Positions 1 to 6,162 are shown, numbered from the stretch's first letter. The stretch is 6,664 nucleotides of DNA from Saprospiraceae bacterium (GCA_007134625.1 SLKL01000066.1:1-6664), one strand, 5' to 3'. Numbers and translations are program-made. Notes: a model not told the origin generated them from the letters alone.

Positions 1-477
1 ATTATCCATCAAATGGTTGACTTCTATTCAATGGTAGAATCCAATAATTTGGATACTAAGAATTTAAAATTATACCTGATATCGACATTAGACTCCAATA
101 TATTTGAAAGTTATCCCGGATTATTCTTTGACAGCGAGGAATATAAGGCTGATTTAGAAAAATCTAGCCAGGAAAAAAAGCTGTTTGCAACCTTTAGAAA
201 AGGAGCCATAAAAAGTCGTGAACTCAATCATCAGTTTGATTATACAAACCTTGAAGTAGTTTTACTCTATGAGCCCCCCGAAAATTTGAGTGTGAACTCT
301 AATGAATTGGGATATTTATATGTATCAAGAATAGTCTTTAACAGGAGTTTTAGCAAAGGTTACTTATCCTTTAGGTTCTTTTGTGGAGAAGCCTGCGCAT
401 TTGGTTACAATATTGAAATTGTTCTGATAGATAACACTTGGGAAATATCCCGATATTTTTCCGGATTTATGGCTTGA
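1..477 (+). CDS. Hypothetical small protein with C-terminal CGxxC-like motif, probably 5'-partial
   Basis: I do not recognise this gene as a named family. The first ATG is at 13, but the four codons before it are open to the window edge, so the real start may lie outside. The visible N-terminus (MVDFYSMVESNN) has no signal peptide or membrane segment, which also hints at truncation. A second ATG is at 31. The last third, residues 100-150 counted from the ATG at 13, contains VSRIVFN, then CGEAC (C124, C128), then a hydrophobic strand and a Trp (W143). This order (S-R-x-x-FN, a Cys pair, a final strand with W) resembles, from memory, small uncharacterised Bacteroidota proteins that are often exported. 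No catalytic residues can be assigned. It ends with TGA followed at once by TAA. It points toward the convergent carbonic-anhydrase-like gene, with a 376-bp gap that holds inverted repeats. Confidence 0.6.
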   Translation: MIHQMVDFYSMVESNNLDTKNLKLYLISTLDSNIFESYPGLFFDSEEYKADLEKSSQEKKLFATFRKGAIKSRELNHQFDYTNLEVVLLYEPPENLSVNSNELGYLYVSRIVFNRSFSKGYLSFRFFCGEACAFGYNIEIVLIDNTWEISRYFSGFMA

Positions 478-511
478 TAAAAATGGCTGTGATATAAATT
501 ACTGTGGATTT

Positions 512-667
512 AAAAAGTAAGAATTGTCATTCAAGAGTGCCAAAGGTTATGAATGAAGTTCTAGATTTACAGATAAATACAAGAAATTCTAAGCATGTTC
601 CAAACAATACAGAAGCTAGCTGCCTGAATTCAGAAGCCACAACCTTTCATGACAATTGTTACTTTTT
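512..667. repeat. Inverted-repeat element with 19-bp arms (MITE-like candidate)
   Basis: The left arm AAAAAGTAAGAATTGTCAT (512-530) and the reverse complement of the right arm (649-667) differ at one position only (521/658), so 18 of 19 bases pair across a 118-nt interior. The inner flanks keep weak similarity: AAAGGTTATG just inside the left arm against AAAGGTTGTG on the reverse strand inside the right arm, with a gap. A 9-bp direct repeat AATGGCTGT occurs outside the arms at 482-490 and 670-678. It touches the right arm closely but is 21 bp from the left arm, so it is not a clean target duplication. No coding capacity for a transposase is present. A non-autonomous mobile element, a large structured RNA or a transcription-ending structure between convergent genes are all possible. 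Confidence 0.5.
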
Positions 668-740
668 CCAATGGCTGTATTTTTCATATTGAGGGGCTCT
701 TATTTATGGCTTAAATAAATAAAACAACTCTGAATCAGTT

Positions 741-849
741 AGTTAGAAAATTCACTAAACTTACCCTAATTTAATTAAATCTTAGCATGTCAAAAATTAT
801 ATTAACTACCTGATTTGAAATGAATTATGAGAAAATGAATTTTCTAACT
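741..849. repeat. Second inverted repeat, perfect 14-bp arms
   Basis: AGTTAGAAAATTCA at 741-754 is the exact reverse complement of TGAATTTTCTAACT at 836-849, enclosing 81 bp of AT-rich DNA. The right arm stops five bases before the stop codon of the gene on the minus strand. That arm can also fold locally, since AGAAAAT and ATTTTCT pair around GA at 830-845. The arm resembles the core of the neighbouring element's arm (AGTAAGAATTGTCA), matching at 10 of 14 positions, so the two may be related ends. There is no open reading frame inside. With the element at 512-667 it accounts for most of the 376-bp gap from 478 to 853, where I see no convincing gene. Confidence 0.4.
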
Positions 850-853
850 CAGC

Positions 854-1567
854 TTAATAATCTTCCAGATTAATGACCTCAAAGTTTCTCACAGCAAAAT
901 AATCATCCACTCCAAACTCTGTATTGATGACTATTCCTCCTAGTAGCACGATCTTATTCACATGGAATTCTTCCTTTACTGCTTTGATGTATTCATGAAT
1001 TTTTCGATCAATTATTTTATAGGTGAATTCAGTGATGGTCTTAGTGGGATTAGGAGAAGCGAGAATCTCATCTTTATAAGGCAAAAGCTCAGCTTCAAGG
1101 CTGCTTTGTTGATAATCATCTGCAGAAAACTCCGGTTGGTAGTCAGGGATTTCCTGAAAGCGCTTGAGGGAAATCATCAGCGCACCGCAGGAATCACCCT
1201 TTTTTTCTATACGTGGCCTGTATAACTTACCCAATTCACCTTCAACAGTAATTCCAATATGAGGACCATAAAAAATAAAGCCCGCACCATCATCAGGTAT
1301 GTGGTGAGCGAAGGCAATCATTCCTGTCTTTCCGGCAAATGGAATACCAGCTAATCCACCCATACAGAAGGGTCCGAAAAAATTATTGAAAAAACCTGTA
1401 GATTTGGAATTGATATCATCTGAACAAAGTGAGGTCGCCAGTAAAACCCGCGAACTGTGTATGTTCTGATCTATGATTTTACCCATATATTTTACCAATA
1501 CATCCTTGGTATCAATAGCTTCAGGGTAGTAGTTTTTGACTACCTTTTCGTATTTGATTTGCAGCAT
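854..1567 (-). CDS. LCIB/LCIC-type beta-carbonic anhydrase-like protein
   Basis: This 237-residue protein matches the LCIB/LCIC domain known from algal CO2-concentrating mechanisms, a structurally distinct group of zinc beta-carbonic anhydrases that interconvert CO2 and bicarbonate. Visible landmarks in order are SLCSDD (C48, D50), GGLAGIPFAGKTG (about 70-82), AFAHHIPDDG (H88/H89), YGPHIGI (about 100-106) and GDSCGAL (C127). C48, one of H88/H89 and C127 fit the expected Cys-His-Cys zinc site. C48-x-D50 fits the Cys-x-Asp part of the beta-class signature, but the classical Arg two residues later is replaced by I52. A C-terminal helix-strand unit ends in KIVLLGGIVIN (about 205-215). There is no signal peptide or membrane segment, so it should be cytoplasmic. 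It covers the whole domain with no long extensions. The ATG start lacks a clear Shine-Dalgarno sequence. It lies 122 bp downstream of the PIN gene on the same strand and may have its own promoter. Activity is not guaranteed, since some family members are reported inactive. Confidence 0.85.
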   Translation of the reverse strand: MLQIKYEKVVKNYYPEAIDTKDVLVKYMGKIIDQNIHSSRVLLATSLCSDDINSKSTGFFNNFFGPFCMGGLAGIPFAGKTGMIAFAHHIPDDGAGFIFYGPHIGITVEGELGKLYRPRIEKKGDSCGALMISLKRFQEIPDYQPEFSADDYQQSSLEAELLPYKDEILASPNPTKTITEFTYKIIDRKIHEYIKAVKEEFHVNKIVLLGGIVINTEFGVDDYFAVRNFEVINLEDY

Positions 1568-1613
1568 TGTTGATTATTAATTGACTTATAATGGGAGCGG
1601 ATGATTGGGGGTG

Positions 1614-1646
1614 TAAAGATAGTATAAATTTGAAATACATACTAAA
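1614..1646 (-). promoter_or_regulatory. Possible Bacteroidota-type promoter of the LCIB-like gene
   Basis: On the minus strand, TATCTTTA (1621-1614) resembles the -7 box TAnnTTTG with one change, and TTTA (1646-1643) lies 21 nt upstream where TTTG is expected. The predicted RNA start would be roughly 40 nt before the ATG at 1567. The match is imperfect at both boxes and the DNA is AT-rich, so this is weak. Confidence 0.25.
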
Positions 1647-1689
1647 CATTTAGGAGACTTAATATATATCAGTAAATCAAAAAAAATTA

Positions 1690-2172
1690 CTAAAAATCAA
1701 TTAAGCCAAAAGCTTCATTATATGGTTTAGAAATGTCAATTATTTCAAATTTGGGGTTTATATGTGCTTTTAGTTTTGCGTAAGTTGTTTGAGATCGCGT
1801 ATCAGAGGTAACAAAATGATTGATACTTTTATCCAAACTAGCTTGAGCAAATAGCTTAGAATCATTAGGAATAATCGCACGTGGAAAAAGTTTCTCTTTA
1901 GCTAACTGATTTTCATAAAAAATTACTTCAGCGAATTCTCCTGTTTTTTGCGCGTGATCTAAGTTGAATGGAATAATTTGAATATTCCTCATAGGTAGCT
2001 CGTCAACTTTACCTTTTACGCAGTACTCTGCAATAGAAATGGTTGAAACCTTCAGGATAATACCGTTCTCCAAAAAATATTGATAAAAACCCTTGGCATT
2101 ACTGTGCAAAGGATCCTCATCATTCAACAATCTCACAAAGAAGCTAGTATCTAATAATACACTATCCTTCAT
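1690..2172 (-). CDS. PIN-domain ribonuclease, VapC-like toxin candidate
   Basis: This 160-residue protein has the PIN nuclease pattern of spaced acidic residues that bind Mg/Mn and cleave RNA. D8 lies in LLDTSFFVRLL, E49 in TISIAEY, D104 in IIPNDSKLFAQA and D124 in FVTSDTRS. Length and the order strand-Asp, helices, Glu, Asp, Asp fit VapC-like toxins, which usually act on tRNA or rRNA in the cytoplasm. The target here cannot be read from sequence. All four acidic positions are present, so it looks catalytically intact. The ATG at 2172 lies inside the 3' end of the upstream gene (11-bp overlap). An AAGG seven bases before it, in a run of six G, is a good Shine-Dalgarno sequence, suggesting translational coupling. 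It ends with tandem stops (TAG TAA). Toxin status is inferred from the PIN fold and gene pairing. An RNA-processing PIN protein is the alternative. Confidence 0.8.
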   Translation of the reverse strand: MKDSVLLDTSFFVRLLNDEDPLHSNAKGFYQYFLENGIILKVSTISIAEYCVKGKVDELPMRNIQIIPFNLDHAQKTGEFAEVIFYENQLAKEKLFPRAIIPNDSKLFAQASLDKSINHFVTSDTRSQTTYAKLKAHINPKFEIIDISKPYNEAFGLIDF

Positions 2173-2941
2173 ACTCCCCCCTTATATCTGATAACAACTT
2201 GTCAGCATTAATCCCTTTCCAGCTTTTTTTGGCCTTTGAAATTAAAGAGCTCAAATAATCTGAATCAAATTCAGGATTGTAATCTATTAGTTGTAGAAGT
2301 TTTAGTGATTTGGTATCTATTTCACCTGTCTCTAAATTCTGTTTTCCACTTGCTCTTACACCAAAGTTTTTATAGAGAAGATTTCTTTTTTGATCCATCA
2401 GGAAATCTTTTGCTGTCTCAATTGTCAAATAACCGTATTCATCTGTATCTAAATGAATATTGGCTTTACTTTTTCCTCCTGCATCTTTTAGAACTCCATA
2501 GAAATAAAATTCAGCATCTGCCCAAGTATTTTCCGTTCTGAAAAATCTAGTATGGGGATTTATTGAAAGCTCTACTTCACTTTTTAAAGATGTACTAAAT
2601 TGAAACTCATAGTCCTTTTGTTGTGATAGCTCCTGAATACTCTCAATAGCCTGGGCTGTTTTTAATTCGAGAAAATCAATTGAATTAGATTCCTGGATTT
2701 GTCCTAAAATGGCACTAAGCCCAATAATGGATTGTAAAGAAGTTTTAAAAATATGTCTAACAGAGCCTTCCTGAATGCTATAGGTAATTTTTGGTCGATC
2801 TTTTTTATTGGTGGGATATAGTATATCCTCAACATTTTGCAGAATACTTGCAACATGTTTTATGTCATAATTATCAGGTTTTAAATCCAGCTTACCTGAT
2901 TTACCTACAACTCTGATTTCTAATTCACCTAATTTTTCCAC
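2162..2941 (-). CDS. Uncharacterised 259-residue partner of the PIN nuclease, candidate long antitoxin
   Basis: I do not recognise a named family. The N-terminus (about 6-70) is strand-helix-strand: ELEIRVVG, a helix around YDIKHVASILQNVEDIL, then ITYSIQEGSVRHIF. A middle part (about 70-125) is mostly helical. A beta-rich part (about 138-220) includes EFYFYGVLKDAGGK, NIHLDTDEYGYLTI and a strand pair around GVRASGKQN, suggesting a small barrel. The C-terminus has W241 and ends in a helix with IRGEYEG (R254, Y257). A short acidic/basic tail of this kind is typical of antitoxin segments that block PIN active sites, but that is inference. No ribbon-helix-helix, AbrB or HTH motif is evident. The GTG at 2941 is the best start: an in-frame TAG lies 15 nt upstream and the next Met is residue 182. 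Its 3' end overlaps the PIN gene by 11 bp, in the usual antitoxin-first order. At 259 residues it is roughly three times the usual VapB-type length. Confidence 0.75.
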   Translation of the reverse strand: MEKLGELEIRVVGKSGKLDLKPDNYDIKHVASILQNVEDILYPTNKKDRPKITYSIQEGSVRHIFKTSLQSIIGLSAILGQIQESNSIDFLELKTAQAIESIQELSQQKDYEFQFSTSLKSEVELSINPHTRFFRTENTWADAEFYFYGVLKDAGGKSKANIHLDTDEYGYLTIETAKDFLMDQKRNLLYKNFGVRASGKQNLETGEIDTKSLKLLQLIDYNPEFDSDYLSSLISKAKKSWKGINADKLLSDIRGEYEG

Positions 2942-2942
2942 C

Positions 2943-2974
2943 GTACAAATATACTATTTTCTGTCTTTTTGTAC
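2943..2974. promoter_or_regulatory. Inverted repeat over the nuclease-module promoter (possible operator)
   Basis: GTACAAA (2943-2949) and TTTGTAC (2968-2974) form a perfect 7-bp inverted repeat with an 18-bp spacer. One half overlaps the -7 box and the other lies just inside the -33 box. The position suits a repressor that blocks RNA polymerase, as in autoregulated toxin-antitoxin operons. No DNA-binding domain is evident in either product, so the binder is unknown. Confidence 0.4.
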
Positions 2975-2980
2975 CTCAAA
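2946..2980 (-). promoter_or_regulatory. Bacteroidota-type promoter of the nuclease module
   Basis: On the minus strand TATATTTG (2953-2946) is an exact match to the -7 consensus TAnnTTTG, and TTTG (2980-2977) lies 23 nt upstream, at the long end of the accepted spacing. Transcription would begin at about 2938-2942, nearly on the GTG start codon at 2941, leaving little or no leader. Confidence 0.5.
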
Positions 2981-3116
2981 CTCTTTTTTGTCTCTCTAAA
3001 GTTTATTTTTACCTCATATTCTTATCCGCATTACTATTCATAATAACATTCAATTTCCAGAAATTTTCATCTCTATGGATACTAAAGCTGATTACAAACC
3101 AAATAAATTCATTTTA

Positions 3117-3251
3117 CTACTCCGCCAGATCACCAACAAAAGTCTCCACAAATCTTACAATCTTATCGGTAACTCTCTCTGCTACTGAGGCGCGTTCTTT
3201 GAGGGCAGGTCGTTGATTTAATAGGCTGATTACATCGTCTCTGAGGGTCCA
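3117..3251 (-). pseudogene. Gene-tail remnant, 44 codons with no start
   Basis: The minus strand stays open from 3251 to a TAG at 3117 and encodes a peptide that looks protein-like: it begins WTLRDDVISLLNQRPALKER and ends IVRFVETFVGDLAE, charged and amphipathic with probable helices. There is no ATG in the frame, and a TAA directly precedes the first codon (3252-3254), so it cannot be a normal gene from its own start. Its base composition appears more GC-rich than the AT-rich DNA at 2942-3116. The simplest reading is the C-terminus of a gene whose 5' part was deleted. I cannot name the parent. The tail vaguely recalls large nucleic-acid enzymes such as type I restriction subunits, but that is an unverified impression. 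The rest of the 390-bp gap from 2942 to 3331 holds the promoter at 2946-2980 and nothing else I can support. Confidence 0.45.
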
Positions 3252-3331
3252 TTAACTTTATCCTACACCCCATCCTTCCTTTTTTACCCCCACCTGAAAA
3301 ACAAAATCACATCTCAAAGTATTTCGTATAA

Positions 3332-5608
3332 GTGTTTAATGAAGATTTCAAATTAGCGCGCCAGACTAAGGTCTTAATTCTCATAGCAACAGTGGTGCTT
3401 GCCCTGGCAACTCTGCCTTTCACGGCACAGCTCAGTTTCAATTTTGATTTTGAGAAATTCTTCCCTGAGGGGGATGAAGATCTGGAGTTTTTTCTGGATT
3501 TTATAGACGACTTTGAGACTGATGATAATTTTCTGTTGGTGGCCTTGCCGGCAGATGAGGGAACTATATTTGATACCACTTACCTACAGAAAGTCCGAAA
3601 TTTTAGCGCAGCAGCGAGAACTTTTCCCCATGTGGAGCGGGTGATTTCCATTACGGATGTGCAAATCCCTTATCGAACGCCCTTTGGTATTGCTTCGCGC
3701 AACCTTATCTCCCACAACCGACCGGAACGATTTAGATCGGATAGTTTATTATTATATAGCAGCGACAGATTTGTAGGCAGACTTGTGGACAAGGACGCCA
3801 CTACGAGTGTAGTTTTTATAAAAAACATTGACAACATCACCATTGATCAATCCCAGGAGTTGGTCGAGGCACTTAAAACTTATATTGAGGGAGAAGAAAT
3901 TGAACAGTGGCATGTTCTGGGGCGTGCCTTTTTTCAAGTCGAAATAGGAAGAGCCAATTTAATAGAGTTGCTCAGGTCAACCATTATATCGGGAATATTG
4001 GTGGCTATTATTTTATTTTTCCTCTACCGAAAATGGAAAGTGGTATTTATATCCCTCGTTTCCATTGCCCTATCCCTGATATTTTTTCTGGGATTTTTGG
4101 CGATTGCGGGTAGGGAGCTCTCTGTTATGGCTGCACTGTACCCGGTGATTATGATTATTGTCGGTACTTCGGATGTCATTCATATCACCACAAAATACCT
4201 GGATGAAATCGCCCGGGGAAAAACCCGGGATTTTGCCGTTTATGCCACTGTCAAAGAAATCGGTTTGGCTACGCTTATGACATCTGTGACTACAGCTATT
4301 GGTTTTGCATCTTTGTTGACGAGTCGTATAGAACCCGTACGAGAATTTGGTGTCAATGCTGCAGTAGGAGTGCTTATCGCTTACTTTACAATTGTCATTT
4401 TTACAACGCTTTGGTTGAGCCTGAGTCCCAATCATCAATTGCTACGAGATGACCGGGGCAGGTATTTCTGGTACAAATGGATGAACTGGCTGTATAGCTT
4501 CACCAAACATAAAAGCCGAAAGATTTGGTACGGGGCTTTTGTTGTATTGTTGTTATGTGCTATTGGAATTGCACAAATATCGACCAACTACAAAATTGAA
4601 GACAACCTGCCAAGAGGGGAAAAAGTGACCGAAGATTTTCATTATTTTGAAAACAACTTTTTTGGCTTCAGACCTTTTGAAATTGCCATAACTTATAAAG
4701 ACGATGAAGGGGCAACTACCTTCAGGGCACTTGAGGAAATCAATCGTCTTGAGGAGCATTTTGCATCCTATAAACCCATCAAGTCTGTTAGTTCGGCAGC
4801 ATCTCTGTACCGAATACTTCAACAGGTCAACTCTGGGAGCTTGTTGGATGGTGAAGAGTTTCCACCCGATGAAGCTTCGTTTAATGCACTCACAAGATTT
4901 GCTGCTATGGCCTCCTCCATTGAACCGAATATTCTCATCTCTGAAGATGGAATGCGTGCGCGAATATCATCCAATATTGATGATATTGGGGCAGATTCCA
5001 TTAAACAGATAAGCGATTCAATAATGGAATTTATCCATGCCAATATGGATACTAGTCGTGCCGAATTTCAGATTACCGGAACAGGTGTAATAGTAGATAA
5101 AAATGCCATTTATGTCAGGGAAAACTTGATTCAGGGACTTGGTTTGGCAGTGTTTTTAGTAAGTATTCTAATGATGTTGCTCTTCCGTCAGCCACTTATG
5201 CTTTTTGCAGGCTTGCTGCCCAATTTGTTTCCGCTATTATTCGCAGCAGCTTTGCTGGGTTGGTTTGGCATAGAACTGGAGGCCGGTGTTTCCATTGTTT
5301 TTGCCATTGTATTTGGAATAGCAGTGGATGATAGCATCCATTTTCTTGCCAAATACCGCCTGGTAAGAGGTCGTGGCTATTCCGTTGACGAGAGCTTATT
5401 AAGAACCTTCAGAGAAACCGGGAAAGCACTTTGTCTGACCACCATCGTACTGTTTTTTGGGTTTTTGGTCCTTCTTTTTTCTAATAACCCGCCTTCATTA
5501 ACGGTGGGTATTCTGATCAGTTCGACCCTGATAAGTGCACTGGCCTTTGATTTGATGCTAATTCCATCTATTTTGAGGTGGATTGAAAAGCGGACAGGGA
5601 AGTTTTAA
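3332..5608 (+). CDS. RND superfamily (MMPL-type) membrane exporter
   Basis: This complete 758-residue inner-membrane protein has the duplicated RND exporter layout. TM1 is at about 13-32 and a large periplasmic loop at 33-212, opening with NFDFEKFFPEGDED. TM2-6 lie at about 214-362, and TM7 at 399-416. A second loop spans 417-598, opening with NYKIEDNLPRGEK. TM8-12 lie at about 600-746. The paired TM4/TM10 motifs are GTSDVIH (278-284) and GIAVDDSIH (662-670). The second carries the Asp pair (D666, D667) linked to proton coupling in the superfamily, while the first has only D281. It belongs with the predicted RND exporters of the MMPL/lipid-exporter kind, which move lipids or other hydrophobic molecules. 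The substrate is not evident, and no membrane-fusion or outer-membrane partner is adjacent. The GTG at 3332 is preceded directly by an in-frame TAA and the next Met is residue 266, so this start is firm. It ends in TAATAA overlapping the convergent gene. Confidence 0.9.
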   Translation: MFNEDFKLARQTKVLILIATVVLALATLPFTAQLSFNFDFEKFFPEGDEDLEFFLDFIDDFETDDNFLLVALPADEGTIFDTTYLQKVRNFSAAARTFPHVERVISITDVQIPYRTPFGIASRNLISHNRPERFRSDSLLLYSSDRFVGRLVDKDATTSVVFIKNIDNITIDQSQELVEALKTYIEGEEIEQWHVLGRAFFQVEIGRANLIELLRSTIISGILVAIILFFLYRKWKVVFISLVSIALSLIFFLGFLAIAGRELSVMAALYPVIMIIVGTSDVIHITTKYLDEIARGKTRDFAVYATVKEIGLATLMTSVTTAIGFASLLTSRIEPVREFGVNAAVGVLIAYFTIVIFTTLWLSLSPNHQLLRDDRGRYFWYKWMNWLYSFTKHKSRKIWYGAFVVLLLCAIGIAQISTNYKIEDNLPRGEKVTEDFHYFENNFFGFRPFEIAITYKDDEGATTFRALEEINRLEEHFASYKPIKSVSSAASLYRILQQVNSGSLLDGEEFPPDEASFNALTRFAAMASSIEPNILISEDGMRARISSNIDDIGADSIKQISDSIMEFIHANMDTSRAEFQITGTGVIVDKNAIYVRENLIQGLGLAVFLVSILMMLLFRQPLMLFAGLLPNLFPLLFAAALLGWFGIELEAGVSIVFAIVFGIAVDDSIHFLAKYRLVRGRGYSVDESLLRTFRETGKALCLTTIVLFFGFLVLLFSNNPPSLTVGILISSTLISALAFDLMLIPSILRWIEKRTGKF

Positions 5609-6162
5609 TAAGCCTTTACCCAATCAATAAAAACCTCAAACTCCCCTTCCTGCCCATCCGACAACATGATGCTCATCTGTCTGATGTTAGTATTTGTCAA
5701 TTCAGGAGCCCTGACTGTTCTGCCCCGGAAGGTGGGTCTGAAGTCGGAATAATTCCACTCCAGCTCTATCCATTCATCCTTTACCGTGTCAAATTCCACC
5801 GCATAGGAAATCCCGTCTAAATTTCGGTCAGTCCGAAAGCGCAGACTGTAAGTGCGTCCGTCACCTTTTATACGAATCCCAATTTTCTCAGTTTGGGAAA
5901 GCTCTTTTCCGGCTATCATGGCTCTTGTTGATGCGAAACCTCCATTATTTTGCAGGGATAAATTACCACTGAATTTTCCATAATGATCTTCAGTGATTTG
6001 CATCCTACTGTTGGATATACCACCCATTACGCCGTCATTTACAATAACCCAACGCAGATGAGAATCAGGATTAAAATTTTCCAGAATTATTGAATCATTC
6101 TCATGATGAGAGTGAAAGTAGAGCATGGAAAACGAAAGCAGCAAAAAGTGTATAACAGCCAT
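5605..6162 (-). CDS. Exported CIA30 family (NDUFAF1-like) protein
   Basis: This 185-residue protein carries a CIA30 domain, the fold of the mitochondrial complex I assembly factor NDUFAF1, related to CBM11-type carbohydrate-binding beta-sandwiches. The signature runs W38-V-I-V-NDGVMGGIS (42-50), then FSGNLSLQNNGGFAS (about 64-78), then IRIKGDGRTYSLRFR (about 96-110), a Trp-rich stretch (W131, W136) and FRPTFRGR (141-148), and the chain closes at FIDWVKAY (178-185). The first 18 residues are hydrophobic (IHFLLLSFSMLYF) and look like a Sec signal or anchor, although no Lys or Arg precedes the core. There is no lipobox Cys. Bacterial members lack an established function. Possible roles are sugar binding or help in assembling an envelope protein, and a link to complex I is not supported by context. 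The ATG at 6162 lacks a nearby Shine-Dalgarno sequence. It lies 202 bp downstream of the aldehyde dehydrogenase gene on the same strand. Its TAA overlaps the exporter's stop by 4 bp. Confidence 0.85.
   Translation of the reverse strand: MAVIHFLLLSFSMLYFHSHHENDSIILENFNPDSHLRWVIVNDGVMGGISNSRMQITEDHYGKFSGNLSLQNNGGFASTRAMIAGKELSQTEKIGIRIKGDGRTYSLRFRTDRNLDGISYAVEFDTVKDEWIELEWNYSDFRPTFRGRTVRAPELTNTNIRQMSIMLSDGQEGEFEVFIDWVKAY

Noticed and set aside
512..667. Invertible promoter flanked by inverted repeats, as known in Bacteroidota
   Set aside because: Both flanking genes end toward this region, so there is no gene start for it to drive, and no TAnnTTTG box or invertase gene is visible.
504..692. 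62-codon open frame on the plus strand starting with GTG
   Set aside because: It spans the inverted-repeat element, has a low-complexity Asn/Ser-rich product, no recognisable motif and no convincing ribosome binding site.
700..718. TTATTTA / TAAATAA hairpin as a terminator
   Set aside because: The stem is entirely A/T with a 5-nt loop and no U-tract follows on either strand.
962..1225. Plus-strand open frame inside the LCIB-like gene
   Set aside because: It is antisense to a strongly conserved coding frame and has no protein-like motif.
1671..1691. AGTAA / TTACT with a run of eight A as a terminator for the PIN gene
   Set aside because: The stem is only 5 bp, and the T-run on the transcript lies in the loop rather than after the stem.
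2236..2541. 101-codon plus-strand open frame inside the 259-residue gene
   Set aside because: It is the antisense shadow of the minus-strand gene. Its Leu-rich composition follows from AT-rich antisense codons.
3253..3260. TAACTTTA as a possible -7 box for the exporter
   Set aside because: No TTTG or TTG lies 17-23 nt upstream and the last consensus base is missing, so no promoter can be supported.
3752..5043. Several open frames on both strands inside the exporter gene
   Set aside because: The exporter frame is continuous with clear family motifs over this interval, so the others are shadows.
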